Of a DNA stretch of 64,000 bases, positions 45,182-54,142 are shown piece after piece. The DNA is taken from assembly GCA_937889545.1 (NCBI GenBank), contig CALAOT010000125.1, forward strand, positions 1-64,000, given 5' to 3'. Each line of letters begins with the position of its first letter. The first letter of the stretch is position 1. The translations under genes were made by a program, and so were the position numbers. The stretch comes from an uncultured Opitutaceae bacterium. GTDB taxonomy: Bacteria > Verrucomicrobiota > Verrucomicrobiia > Opitutales > Opitutaceae. The notes under the pieces were generated by a model. That model was not told where the DNA came from. It made no database searches and saw only the letters and a list, made by a program, of their open reading frames with translations.

Positions 45182-46191
45182 ACCTTTCCACGCAATATCT
45201 TGGACTGAAGCTCGAGAACCCGCTCGTCATCGGGGCGTCGCCGTTCTGCGACAGCGTCGATTCAGCATGCCGGCTGCAGGAAGCCGGGGCCGCCGCCGTC
45301 GTGATGCGATCGTTGTTCGAAGAACAGATCGAATCCGAGATCCGCGCCCTGGCTCATCATATCGAGTCGCCGGCCGAGAGCAATGCGGAGGCGACCTCCT
45401 ATTTCCCGAATTTCTCGGAGTACCAGCTCGCCCCGGACCAGTACCTCCGCCAGATCGAGGCGTTGAAGAGGGCGATCAGCATCCCGGTCATCGGCTCCCT
45501 CAACGGCGCCCGGCTGGGCGGCTGGACCGACTATGCGCGGCGCTTCGAGTCGGCCGGTGCCGACGCGATAGAGCTCAACATGTACCAGCTCGTCTCCCGC
45601 GCCAACATCAGCGCCAGCGAGGTCGAGGCGGACATGCTCGAGATCGTGCATCTCGTGTCCAGCTCCGTGCGGGTGCCGGTCGCCGTCAAGCTGTCGCCCT
45701 TCCACACGTCCCCGGCGAATTTCGCAAAGGCGCTGGAGCACGCCGGCGCGGCCGGCGTGGTGCTCTTCAACCGGTTCTATCAGCCGGACCTCGACCTCGA
45801 TGAATTGGAGGTGCTGCCGCAGCTGCGATTGTCCGAGACGTCCGAGCTGCTGCTTCGGCTTCGGTGGTTGGCGATCATATCGCCGCAGGTGCATATTTCA
45901 CTGGCCGCGAGCGGCGGCGTCCACGGCCATGAGGACGCCCTGAAGGCGCTGTTTGCCGGGGCCCACGCGGTGCAGGTCGTGTCGGTGCTCCTTCAGAACA
46001 GCCCGCGTTACCTCACTACGATACTGGACGGGATGCGCCGCTGGATGAGCGAGCATGGGTATTCCAGCGTCGACGAGTTTCGCGGCTCCATGAATCTGCG
46101 CCACTGCCCCGATCCATCGGCCTTCGAGCGGGCCAATTACATCCGCATCCTCCAGGCCTGGCGCGTGGCAACCCCCCATGAAAAATCCTGA
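45178..46191 (+). CDS. Dihydroorotate dehydrogenase-like flavoprotein
   Basis: A 337-residue TIM-barrel protein of the PyrD family, starting LSTQYLGLKLENPLVIGASPF. It has the NGARLGGWTDYARRFESAGADAIELNMY segment and the phosphate/FMN loop ASGGVHGHEDALKALFAGAHAVQVVSVLLQ near 240-265. The first-person pyrimidine role is doubtful: the gene is coupled by a 4-bp overlap to PFOR, and relatives beside PFOR are annotated DHOD-like with unknown function. It probably takes or gives electrons in pyruvate metabolism; this is inference. It overlaps the adk start by 14 bp. Confidence 0.85.
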   Translation: MNLSTQYLGLKLENPLVIGASPFCDSVDSACRLQEAGAAAVVMRSLFEEQIESEIRALAHHIESPAESNAEATSYFPNFSEYQLAPDQYLRQIEALKRAISIPVIGSLNGARLGGWTDYARRFESAGADAIELNMYQLVSRANISASEVEADMLEIVHLVSSSVRVPVAVKLSPFHTSPANFAKALEHAGAAGVVLFNRFYQPDLDLDELEVLPQLRLSETSELLLRLRWLAIISPQVHISLAASGGVHGHEDALKALFAGAHAVQVVSVLLQNSPRYLTTILDGMRRWMSEHGYSSVDEFRGSMNLRHCPDPSAFERANYIRILQAWRVATPHEKS

Positions 46192-47008
46192 TAGAAAGGC
46201 CTGGCTCCTAGGCGGCGATGCTTTGTGCTCCAATCCGCCCGATCCGCCGCCGGGACCCTCCTGGCGCCTGGTGCTGCTGGGCGCGCCCGGGGTCGGCAAG
46301 GGAACGCAGGCCGAACTCCTCTGCGAGCGGCTGGGTGCGTGCCACCTCTCCACGGGCGACATCCTGCGCAACGCCAAATGCGAGGGCACGCGCAAACTGA
46401 CTCCGGCGCTCGAGGCCGCGCTTTCGAGCATGCGGCAGGGCGCTTTGGTGTCGGACGAGACCATGCTTGAGCTGGTGGGCGAGCGTGGCCGCTGCCTTCG
46501 CTGCTGCGGCGGGTTCGTGCTGGACGGCTTTCCCCGCACCGTGGCGCAGGCCGAGGCCCTGGACGCGTTGCTCAAGCGCGAGGGCGTGGGCTTGGACCTT
46601 GTGTTCGACTACGAGCTGCCCACCAAGGAAATCGTCGCCCGGCTTAGCGGACGGCGCCTCTGCCCCGAGTGCAAGGCGGTGTACCACCTGACCCACCAGC
46701 CGCCCGAGAAGGCCGGGATCTGCGACGTCTGCGGGGGCCGTCTCATCCGGCGCGAGGACGACCGCCCTGAAACGATTCTCACGAGGATGCGGGTCTACGA
46801 GGAGAACACCCGGCCGCTGCTTGAATGGTACGGGAGGCAGGGACTCCTCGTCAGGGTCCCGGCGCACGGCACGCCGGACGAGATCTACGCGCGCGGGTGG
46901 ACCTGCGGCAGGTCCATGGAAAACGGCCGCACTCCTCCTTCAGGGAAAGCGGGGCGCGGCTCGACAGCCGGCGGTGCAGCGCTTGCACCGCCCGCACGGC
47001 CTTCCTGA
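46178..47008 (+). CDS. adk: Adenylate kinase
   Basis: A 276-residue adenylate kinase (AMP + ATP to 2 ADP). The P-loop GAPGVGKGT is at 35-43, the AMP-site STGDILR near 58, LDGFPRT near 117, and the lid is a zinc-finger type with CPEC and CDVC cysteine pairs at about 160-185. It has an unusual ~29-residue N-terminal extension and a ~40-residue C-terminal tail beyond the usual end near residue 240. That tail overlaps 158 bp of the convergent hydrogenase protease gene. It follows PFOR and the DHOD-like gene in one operon. Confidence 0.9.
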   Translation: MKNPDRKAWLLGGDALCSNPPDPPPGPSWRLVLLGAPGVGKGTQAELLCERLGACHLSTGDILRNAKCEGTRKLTPALEAALSSMRQGALVSDETMLELVGERGRCLRCCGGFVLDGFPRTVAQAEALDALLKREGVGLDLVFDYELPTKEIVARLSGRRLCPECKAVYHLTHQPPEKAGICDVCGGRLIRREDDRPETILTRMRVYEENTRPLLEWYGRQGLLVRVPAHGTPDEIYARGWTCGRSMENGRTPPSGKAGRGSTAGGAALAPPARPS

Positions 47009-47402
47009 GCCCGCGCCTGGCTGCGCTCGAGAGCTGCTCGCCGAACCCGAGATCTTCCGCCGGGACCGTCAGCAGCCATGCCTCCGGCGCGCGGCCGAAG
47101 GCGTCCCTGGCCAGCGCCAAGAGCGTGCGGGGGTCCGCGGCGTGCGCCAGGATCTGCGAGGATCCGGATGGGTCGAGCCGGCGCATGCGCACCCGCCCCG
47201 GATGGCCCACGGCGGCGTCGACGAAAACCACGGTGCCGGCCCGCGACAGCGGGTCAGCAAGCTCAGGCGTCAGCAACTGGCAGGCCAACGTGCGAACCCC
47301 CGGCAGGCGCAACTCCTCCACCTCTCCGGCGACGACCGGCCCTATTCCGTCGTCGCGGCGCAGGGTGTTGCCGTAGCCGATTACCAGGAGGGGGCTATCC
47401 AC
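46851..47402 (-). CDS. hoxW: [NiFe] hydrogenase maturation endopeptidase (HoxW type)
   Basis: A 183-residue protease that trims the C-terminus of the hydrogenase large subunit after nickel is in place. The nickel-sensing signature [14 protein letters not shown] is near 9-22, with a second acidic site in [10 protein letters not shown] near 60-69. The core fold ends near residue 145; the remaining ~38 basic residues lie antisense to the adk tail and are not typical of the family. Its start overlaps the end of hoxH by 8 bp, placing it last in the hox operon with its substrate. Confidence 0.9.
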   Translation of the reverse strand: MDSPLLVIGYGNTLRRDDGIGPVVAGEVEELRLPGVRTLACQLLTPELADPLSRAGTVVFVDAAVGHPGRVRMRRLDPSGSSQILAHAADPRTLLALARDAFGRAPEAWLLTVPAEDLGFGEQLSSAARRGLRKAVRAVQALHRRLSSRAPLSLKEECGRFPWTCRRSTRARRSRPACRAPGP

Positions 47403-48819
47403 GGACCACCTCGCGGCGCACTTCGCCGCCGGGCCCGATCAGCCGAATCCGCATCGGCATCTGGCCGGAGGCGTGGGTTGAGCAGCTCAGGCACGGGTCG
47501 TAGCACCGGATGCCATGCTCGATGCGGTTGAGAACCGGTTCCGGGATATCCTCGCCCTGCACATAGTGCCGGGCGATCTGCGCGACCGTGCGGTTCATGG
47601 CAAGGTTGTTGTGGCCGGTGGCGACGACCAGGTTCACCTTTGTCAGGAGGCCGGCGCGATCCACCGTGTAGTCGTGGAAGAGCGTTCCGCGCGGGGCCTC
47701 GCTCGCGCCGACGCCGCGCAGGGAGTTGACGCCCGCGTCAGCCCGAAGGTCCTCGCTGAGCAAGTCCGGATCCTCCAGGGCGCGTTCGACGTGCTCGATC
47801 GAAGCGAGGATTTCGACAAGGCGGGCTTGATGGTAGAGGAATGAGGAGGTGACCGCGCCCCTGCCCATCTGCTTGAAGGCCCGCAACTGGGCCGTGGCCC
47901 GGGGCACGCCCATCCGCTCGCAGATGTTGAGCCTGGCGAGTGGCCCGACCCGGTAGATTCCGCTGGGAAACCCGAGGGCCTTGAAATAGGGCGACTTCAG
48001 GTAGGAGGAACCCTGGACCGATTCGCTGATATGCTCCCGGTACTGGGACGGTTCGATCTGGTCCGCGATCACGTTGCCGGTACTGTCGGTGAACCGCAGC
48101 TTGCCGCCGTGGTGCTCCCAGGTCCCGTCGGGCGAGACCAGCCCCATGAATAGGGACGGAAAATTCCCAAAGATGAGAGCCTCCTGCTTGTGCGACTCCA
48201 GCGCCTTCATGAAGAGGCCGAGGGCCACTTCGGTCGTTGCATATGCCTCCGGCAGCCTTTGCCGGATCCGTTCGCGGCCCTCCTCGGTCAGCGCGCTGCG
48301 GACGCCGCCGGGCACGGCCCAGGCCGGGTGGATCTTTCTCCCGCCGAGGACCTCGATGATCTCCTGGCCGAATTGCCGCAGCCGGATTCCCGCCCTAGCC
48401 AGTTCCGGGTCGGCGGCGATCAGCCCGAATACGTTGCGCCTCGACTGCGGGACATCCCATCCGAGGATGAAGTCGGGCGCGCTCAGGTGAAAAAAGCTCA
48501 GCGCATGGCTCTGGATGATCTGGCCCAGGTTCATCAGGCGCCGCAGCTTGTCGGCTGCGGGAGGGATCGCCACGGCCATGATGGCGTCGCCCGCCTTGGC
48601 CGAGGCCAGCAGGTGGCTGACCGGGCAGATGCCACAGATGCGCGAAGTGATCCCCGGCATCTCGCTGTAGGGTCTGCCTTCGCAGAACTTCTCGAAGCCG
48701 CGGAATTCCACCACGTGGAATTCCGCGTCGGCCACTTGGCCGGCCTCGTCTAGGAAGATGCTGATCTTGGCGTGCCCCTCGATGCGGGTCACCGGGTCGA
48801 TGATGATGCGCTTGGCCAT
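47395..48819 (-). CDS. hoxH: Bidirectional [NiFe] hydrogenase large subunit HoxH
   Basis: A 474-residue catalytic subunit of an NAD-linked group 3d hydrogenase. The nickel-binding cysteines are in RICGIC near 61-66 and DPCLSC near 441-446; the maturation cut is expected after the following STH, which leaves a 25-residue peptide (ASGQMPMRI...) to be removed by the HoxW-type protease. RIEGHAKI near 12 and the VGPLARLN segment are typical. It forms the H2-active pair with HoxY. Confidence 0.96.
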   Translation of the reverse strand: MAKRIIIDPVTRIEGHAKISIFLDEAGQVADAEFHVVEFRGFEKFCEGRPYSEMPGITSRICGICPVSHLLASAKAGDAIMAVAIPPAADKLRRLMNLGQIIQSHALSFFHLSAPDFILGWDVPQSRRNVFGLIAADPELARAGIRLRQFGQEIIEVLGGRKIHPAWAVPGGVRSALTEEGRERIRQRLPEAYATTEVALGLFMKALESHKQEALIFGNFPSLFMGLVSPDGTWEHHGGKLRFTDSTGNVIADQIEPSQYREHISESVQGSSYLKSPYFKALGFPSGIYRVGPLARLNICERMGVPRATAQLRAFKQMGRGAVTSSFLYHQARLVEILASIEHVERALEDPDLLSEDLRADAGVNSLRGVGASEAPRGTLFHDYTVDRAGLLTKVNLVVATGHNNLAMNRTVAQIARHYVQGEDIPEPVLNRIEHGIRCYDPCLSCSTHASGQMPMRIRLIGPGGEVRREVVRG

Positions 48820-48834
48820 GAGTGTGCGTGCGAT

Positions 48835-49383
48835 TCAGCCGAACTTGAGCTGCTCGCCCTCCAGTTTCAGGGGGAGACCGGCCAGCACCCGCTCCAGCAG
48901 GGCCCTGATGCGTTCCGAGGACGGCGGGCAGCCGGGCAGGTAGGCGTCCACGTGCACGATCTCATGCAGGGGCCGTACGCGCTCGAGAAGCTCCGGCACG
49001 ATGCCCTCGGCCCGCGGCAGCCGCGGGCCGTTCTGGGCGTTGTCGATGTAGGCGCACTGCAGAACGTTTTCGGAGTTGCCCGGTCCGAGCTGGTTGCGGA
49101 TCGCGGAGACGTTGCCGGTCACGGCGCAGTCGCCAAACGAGATCAGCACACGGGTGCGCCTGCGGACCTTGTGGAGCTGCTCCAGGTTGTCGCGGTTGCA
49201 GACGGCGCCCTCGACCAGGCACACATCGACGCCGTCCGGATACTCCTTCACGTCGATCACCGGGCTGTAGACGACGTCCACCTTCCCGGCCAGATCGATG
49301 AGGAATTCATCCAGGTCCAGGAATGACATGTGGCAGCCGGAGCAGCCGCCCAACCAGACGGTGGCCAATTTTAGACGATCCAT
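48835..49383 (-). CDS. hoxY: Hydrogenase small subunit HoxY
   Basis: A 182-residue small subunit with a single proximal [4Fe-4S] cluster. Its cysteines are C14 and C17 ([10 protein letters not shown]), C86 (FGDCAVTGN) and C152 (LPGCPPS). Compared with membrane-bound hydrogenase small subunits it lacks the medial and distal clusters and the signal peptide, as expected for cytoplasmic group 3. The start overlaps the end of hoxU by 13 bp and hoxH follows 15 bp later. Confidence 0.95.
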   Translation of the reverse strand: MDRLKLATVWLGGCSGCHMSFLDLDEFLIDLAGKVDVVYSPVIDVKEYPDGVDVCLVEGAVCNRDNLEQLHKVRRRTRVLISFGDCAVTGNVSAIRNQLGPGNSENVLQCAYIDNAQNGPRLPRAEGIVPELLERVRPLHEIVHVDAYLPGCPPSSERIRALLERVLAGLPLKLEGEQLKFG

Positions 49384-50087
49384 TGTTTTTTCTCCCGGGC
49401 ATTGACGATGAATTCGAGCGTTGAGCGGTCGCGCACCATCTCGCCCACGGTCGAGCCGCGGCTGAAGAGCGCCCCGGTGGGGCAGGCGATGACGCACTTG
49501 CCGCAGGACGTGCAGGTATCCGACTCGCCCCACGGCTGGTGCAAGTCGTCAATGATCGTGGATTTGGCGCCGCGGCCTGCGACGTTCTTGGTGCCGGCGC
49601 CCTCGATATGCCAGCAGACGCGCACGCAGCGGGTGCATAGGATGCAGCGGTTGTGATCCATGCCGAAGAGCGGATGGGTCGCGTCCATTCCCCATTTTGG
49701 GAAACAGTAGTCGTAGCGCACGTGGTCCATGCCGTGCTGCCAGGCCAGCGCCTGAAGCTCGCAGTTGTTGTTGGACACGCAGACCGAGCAGACGTGGTTG
49801 CGCTCCGCAAACAGGAGCTCGAGCGTCATCCGGCGGTACTTGCGAAGGCGCTCGGAGTCTGTGTGGACGTCCATGCCCTCGGAGACATGGGTCGTGCAGG
49901 ACGGAAGAAGCTTGGCCACGCCGGTCACCTCGACCAGGCAGAGGCGGCAGGAGCCAATGTCGTAGACGCCTTCGAGGTGGCAGAGGGTCGGGATCTTTAT
50001 CCCGGCGTCGGAGGCGGCATCCAGAATGGTTGCGCCCTCCTGGGCGCTGACCTCCTTGCCATCGATGGTGAGGGTCTTGGCGGCCAT
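49371..50087 (-). CDS. hoxU: Hydrogenase diaphorase subunit HoxU
   Basis: A 238-residue electron-transfer subunit related to the N-terminus of NuoG. It has a [2Fe-2S] ferredoxin domain (C36, C47, C50, C64), a His-Cys3 [4Fe-4S] site (H98, C100, C103, C109) and two ferredoxin-like [4Fe-4S] motifs ([11 protein letters not shown] near 148 and [12 protein letters not shown] near 193). It links the flavin subunit HoxF to HoxYH. Confidence 0.95.
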   Translation of the reverse strand: MAAKTLTIDGKEVSAQEGATILDAASDAGIKIPTLCHLEGVYDIGSCRLCLVEVTGVAKLLPSCTTHVSEGMDVHTDSERLRKYRRMTLELLFAERNHVCSVCVSNNNCELQALAWQHGMDHVRYDYCFPKWGMDATHPLFGMDHNRCILCTRCVRVCWHIEGAGTKNVAGRGAKSTIIDDLHQPWGESDTCTSCGKCVIACPTGALFSRGSTVGEMVRDRSTLEFIVNAREKKQWIV

Positions 50088-50092
50088 GGGGT

Positions 50093-51745
50093 TTACGAAG
50101 CCTCCTTGTTTTGGGCCGGTGCCGCGCCGGCCGTGACCGCTGGCTCGCCGTTTGGTTCCTTGCGCAGGAGCTCGAGGTATTCATCGCGGAAGAACCTCAG
50201 CGTGCTGACGACCGGATTAGGCGCGTTTTGGCCCAGGCCGCATAAGCTGGTGTTCCGGACCATGTCGCAAAGCTCCTCCAGCGTGGAGAGATCGCCGGCG
50301 GTGGCCTCGCGCTGCACGATCTTGTCCAGCAGGCGGTGCATCTGCACCGTTCCCGCGCGGCAGGGGACGCATTTGCCGCACGATTCATCCATGCAGAACT
50401 CCATGAAGTACCTCGCGACCTCGGGCATGCGCGTCGATTCGTCCATCACGATCATGCCCCCGGAACCCATGATCGAGCCGAGGCGGGTGAGCGACTCATA
50501 GTCCACCGGGGTGTCGAGTTCATGGGCGGGGATGCATCCGCCGGATGGCCCGCCGGTCTGCACCGCCTTGATCTTTGCGCCGTCCGGAGCGCCGCCGCCC
50601 ATCTCCTCCACGATCTGCCTGAGAGGCGTGCCCATCGGCACCTCGATAAGGCCCGTGTTGGCGATCTTGCCTGCCAGCGCGAACACCTTCGTGCCCTTGC
50701 TCTTGCCCGTCCCGATGGCCGCGTACCAATCGGCTCCCTTGCGGATGATCGGTGGGATGTTCGCGAGGGTCTCGACGTTGTTGATCAGCGTGGGGCAGCC
50801 CCAAAGGCCGCTCTCGGCGGGGAAGGGTGGGCGGGGCCGCGGGGTGCCGCGCTTGCCCTCGATCGAGGCCATGAGGGCGGTTTCCTCGCCGCAGACATAG
50901 GCCCCGGCGCCGATGCGGATATCGATGTTGAAGTTGAACGGCGACTCGAAGATGCCGCTTCCGAGAAGGCCGATCTGCTTCGCCTGCCTGATCGCTGTCT
51001 GAAGGCGCTTGATCGCGAGCGGGTATTCGGCGCGCACATAGATGAAGCCCTGGCTCGCGCCGACCGCGTAGCCGGCGATGGCCATTCCCTCGAGGACGCT
51101 GTGGGGGTCGCTCTCGAGCACGCTGCGGTCCATGAACGCCCCGGGGTCGCCCTCGTCCGCGTTGCAGACCACGTATTTCTGGGCGGCGGGCGTCTTGGCC
51201 ACCGTGGCCCATTTTAGGCCGGTCGGATAGCCGGCGCCGCCCCGGCCGCGCAGCCCGCTCTTGATGACGCAGTCGACGGCGTCCTTGGGCGCCATCTCAA
51301 GCAGCACCGTGTTCAGGCCCCGGTAGCCCTCGGCCTCGATGTAGGACTCGATCCGCTCCGGGTCGATCTCCCCGCTGTTGGCCAGCACGATGGACATCTG
51401 CTTGCGGAAGAACGGGTGGTCGGGGTTTCCCCGCGCAACCTTGGTCGGTGCCCCCTCTGTCGATGCAACGAGGGATGGGGCGTCTTCCGGAGTGACCTTC
51501 TCGTACAGGATGCCGCCCGGCTCGACGCCGACAAGGGGGCCCTGGCAGCAAAGCCGCATGCATCCGACGCCGCGCACTTCGACGCGATCGCCGAGTCCCG
51601 TATCGCGCACGGCCTTTTCCAGCCCGGCCTTGACCGCATCGGCATGGGAGGACATGCAGCCGGCCGCCGTGCAGCAGCGGATGACCGTCTTCTTGTGGAA
51701 GGCGCGTTCCTTTTCCGCGATCGTGTTGAGATCATCAAGGTCCAT
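50093..51745 (-). CDS. hoxF: Hydrogenase diaphorase subunit HoxF (NuoF-like)
   Basis: A 550-residue flavoprotein that exchanges electrons with NAD. An N-terminal thioredoxin-like [2Fe-2S] domain (about 20-90, with CCTAAGC and GCMRLCC) precedes the FMN/NAD domain ([15 protein letters not shown] near 168 and the acidic [13 protein letters not shown] near 195) and the C-terminal [4Fe-4S] site [10 protein letters not shown] near 455 with a fourth cysteine in SLCGLG. It overlaps the hoxE end by 11 bp and hoxU follows 5 bp later. The full diaphorase HoxEFU is thus encoded. Confidence 0.95.
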   Translation of the reverse strand: MDLDDLNTIAEKERAFHKKTVIRCCTAAGCMSSHADAVKAGLEKAVRDTGLGDRVEVRGVGCMRLCCQGPLVGVEPGGILYEKVTPEDAPSLVASTEGAPTKVARGNPDHPFFRKQMSIVLANSGEIDPERIESYIEAEGYRGLNTVLLEMAPKDAVDCVIKSGLRGRGGAGYPTGLKWATVAKTPAAQKYVVCNADEGDPGAFMDRSVLESDPHSVLEGMAIAGYAVGASQGFIYVRAEYPLAIKRLQTAIRQAKQIGLLGSGIFESPFNFNIDIRIGAGAYVCGEETALMASIEGKRGTPRPRPPFPAESGLWGCPTLINNVETLANIPPIIRKGADWYAAIGTGKSKGTKVFALAGKIANTGLIEVPMGTPLRQIVEEMGGGAPDGAKIKAVQTGGPSGGCIPAHELDTPVDYESLTRLGSIMGSGGMIVMDESTRMPEVARYFMEFCMDESCGKCVPCRAGTVQMHRLLDKIVQREATAGDLSTLEELCDMVRNTSLCGLGQNAPNPVVSTLRFFRDEYLELLRKEPNGEPAVTAGAAPAQNKEAS

Positions 51746-52271
51746 GGGGAAGCCATCCTTTCACTTGGGCCACGGCCGATTCGGGGGTTTGCCGGGGAAC
51801 AGTCGCGCCGTCGTAGACGACGGCCGGGGCGATGCCGCAGGCGCCAATGCAGCGCGCCGTCAGGAGCGAGAGTTGCCTGTCGGGGGTCGTCTCGCCGGCC
51901 TTGATCTTTGCCTCCGCCTCGATTGCAGCGAGAACCCGGTCCGCCCCGCGGACGTAGCAGGCGGTGCCCAGGCATACGACGCACGTGTGCGCGCCTTGGG
52001 GCTTCAGCGTGAAGAAGTGGTAGAACGTCGCCACGCCGTAGACGCGGCTCGGGGGAAGCTTGAGCTGGTAGCCCACGAACAGCAGGAGGTCGTCCTCGAG
52101 ATAGCCGAAGAGCTCCTGGGCCTTGTGCAGCACTTCGATCAGGGAGTCCTGGCGGCCCTGGAATTTCTTGATGTGCGCTTCAAGGATCTTGAAGCGCTTG
52201 TCCCCGCTTGCGTGCTTCATGACGCGGGCAACTACGCGCTTCTTCTCGGATCCGATCGGGACGGCTTTCAC
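51735..52271 (-). CDS. hoxE: Hydrogenase subunit HoxE (NuoE-like)
   Basis: A 178-residue thioredoxin-fold [2Fe-2S] protein of the NuoE/HoxE family. The four cysteines are in [10 protein letters not shown] near 98-103 and CIGACGIAP near 141-145. It is the first gene of hoxEFUYHW. The start is a GTG; an internal ATG at 52220 gives a shorter alternative. A candidate -10 element (CATAAT, 52319-52314 on the minus strand) lies about 45 bp upstream. Confidence 0.93.
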   Translation of the reverse strand: MKAVPIGSEKKRVVARVMKHASGDKRFKILEAHIKKFQGRQDSLIEVLHKAQELFGYLEDDLLLFVGYQLKLPPSRVYGVATFYHFFTLKPQGAHTCVVCLGTACYVRGADRVLAAIEAEAKIKAGETTPDRQLSLLTARCIGACGIAPAVVYDGATVPRQTPESAVAQVKGWLPHGP

Positions 52272-52587
52272 GGGCGTTTAGCCTAGGAAATCCGGGCGCA
52301 GGACACAACGCGTATTATGGCATTGGATGGGCATTTCTTGAGGATCTCACTGCGGGGCCGGCTGCGGCCTCCAATCAAGAAATGCGTAGAGATTGCCAAG
52401 ATCGGCGAAGAAGGCGCCCCCGGCTCAGCTAAGATTAAGCCAAATGTACTCGCCAAGGCGCGGCTCCGGTGGGCGCGGCAAGGAGCCCTCCGAACGCTGG
52501 GCCGCGCTTGCGGACCAGCCAACGGCGTCCGGCATGGCGGCCGGGCCGCGGCAGGCCCGGCGCAACGTCTACGAGCTGGCCCGGGCT
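52272..52587. promoter_or_regulatory. Hox operon upstream region with long hairpin
   Basis: No gene is supported in this 316-bp stretch. It contains a perfect 11-bp inverted repeat (arms 52331-52341 GCATTTCTTGA and 52375-52385 TCAAGAAATGC; 33-nt loop) and, on the minus strand, CATAAT at 52319-52314 as a possible -10. The hairpin could end the CoA-transferase transcript or act in hox regulation. Confidence 0.5.
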
Positions 52588-53928
52588 TCAAGCTGCGGCC
52601 GGAAAGTGCCGCACCGCGGCGAGATCGCGGCGCAGTTCGGCGCGAAAGTCCGGATGGGCGATCGAAATCAGGAGCTCCGCCCGTTCGCGCAGGCTCTTGC
52701 CGTGCAGGTTGACGGCTCCGTACTCCGTCGCGATCCAGTGGACGTGCCCGCGGGTCGTGACCACGCCCGCCCCGGGTGTGAGCTGCCCGACGATGCGCGA
52801 AATGCGCCCGCCGGCCGCGGTTGACGGCAGGGTGATGATGGCCTTGCCGCCGTGCGAAAGGGCCGCCCCGCGGACGAAGTCCATCTGGCCGCCGATTCCC
52901 GAGTATATGCGGTGGCCGATTGAGTCGGCGCAGACCTGCCCGGTCAGGTCGATCTGAATGGCCGAGTTGATGGCGACCACCTTCGGATTCTGGCGGATGA
53001 TGGAGGTGTCGTTGGTCCAGTCGCAGGGGTAGAACATCACGAGAGGATTGTCGTCCACGAAGTCGAACAGGCGGCGGCTTCCGTTGATGAAGCTGGTCAC
53101 GATGCGGCCGTGGCCGACCACCTTGTGCCGGTTGGTCACGGCACCCGACTCCACCAGGTCGATGATCCGGTCCGAGAACATCTCGGTGTGGACGCCGAGG
53201 TCGCGCTTGTCGTGCAGGCGCGCCAGCACGGCGTCGGGAACGCCGCCGATCCCCATTTGCAGGGTCGAACCGTGGTCCACCAGGCCGGCCACAATTTCGC
53301 CGATGCGAGCGTCGATCGTGGACTCCGGCTCGGGCGGGTGCTCATGCAGGGGGCGGTTCGTGGCGATGAAGGCATGGATCCGGCTGAAAGGGACCACGTT
53401 GTTGCCGTGGGTGCGGGGCATTTGCTCGTTGATTTCCGCGATTACGACCCGTGCGTGGTCTGCGGCGGCCTTGGCCGCGTCGGCCGAGGTGCCGAGGGAG
53501 CAGAAGCCATGCTCGTCGGGCGGCGAGAGCTGCAGCAGCGCCGCGTCGAGCTTGACGTAGCCGCCGGTAAAGAGCCCGGGGACGTCCGACAGGAAAATGG
53601 GCACGTAGTCAGCCTGACCGGACGCGATCGCGGGGCGCAGCGGGGCGCCCACAAAAAGGGAATTTGAGAGGAACTCCCTCTCGCGTCCGGGTTCCGCGAA
53701 CGGGGCCGGGCCGGCCGTGTGCAGGTGGTAGAGGCGCACGTCGAGCAGGTCCCGCCGCGCGGCCATGGCCTCGATCAGCGGGGTAGGCGTTGCAGCAGCC
53801 CCATGGATGAAGACGTTGGTCCGGCTGCGGATGGACGCGACCGCCTCCGAGGGCGTGGTCGCTCTGTCGCGCGCCGAGAGCCAGAATGAGGAGGGTGGCC
53901 TGGAGCGGGATGCGGTGGATTCGAGCAT
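52588..53928 (-). CDS. Acetyl-CoA hydrolase/4-hydroxybutyrate CoA-transferase family protein
   Basis: A 446-residue family I-like CoA-transferase. The N-terminal domain has VFIHGAAATPTPLIEAM near 39; the catalytic glutamate lies in GVHTEMFSDR near 246; GGQMDFVRGA and VTTRGHVHWIATEYGAVNLHG near 355-420 are family hallmarks. Members swap CoA between acetyl-CoA and acids such as butyrate, propionate, succinate or 4-hydroxybutyrate, or hydrolyse acetyl-CoA. Next to PFOR and hydrogenase this fits a fermentation end-step, but the acceptor acid cannot be told. ATG 53928 gives the family-length product. Confidence 0.9.
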   Translation of the reverse strand: MLESTASRSRPPSSFWLSARDRATTPSEAVASIRSRTNVFIHGAAATPTPLIEAMAARRDLLDVRLYHLHTAGPAPFAEPGREREFLSNSLFVGAPLRPAIASGQADYVPIFLSDVPGLFTGGYVKLDAALLQLSPPDEHGFCSLGTSADAAKAAADHARVVIAEINEQMPRTHGNNVVPFSRIHAFIATNRPLHEHPPEPESTIDARIGEIVAGLVDHGSTLQMGIGGVPDAVLARLHDKRDLGVHTEMFSDRIIDLVESGAVTNRHKVVGHGRIVTSFINGSRRLFDFVDDNPLVMFYPCDWTNDTSIIRQNPKVVAINSAIQIDLTGQVCADSIGHRIYSGIGGQMDFVRGAALSHGGKAIITLPSTAAGGRISRIVGQLTPGAGVVTTRGHVHWIATEYGAVNLHGKSLRERAELLISIAHPDFRAELRRDLAAVRHFPAAA

Positions 53929-54142
53929 GGGATGAGCCAGTGAGTGTATCCGGTCACTGCCTGCCCGACCGCTCATTGCTTGGCAAAAAGTCCGCATCAT
54001 TTGTCACCCTGTGGAGGCCGGCCGGGAGTACAACGGTGGCGGCGACAGGGCGAAGCTATTCGGCAGCAGCCCATTGGGCGCGGCTCCGATTGGGCTCGTA
54101 AGATTCGCGTCCCGCTGGATTCATCCTATTTTTGGCCAAGTA

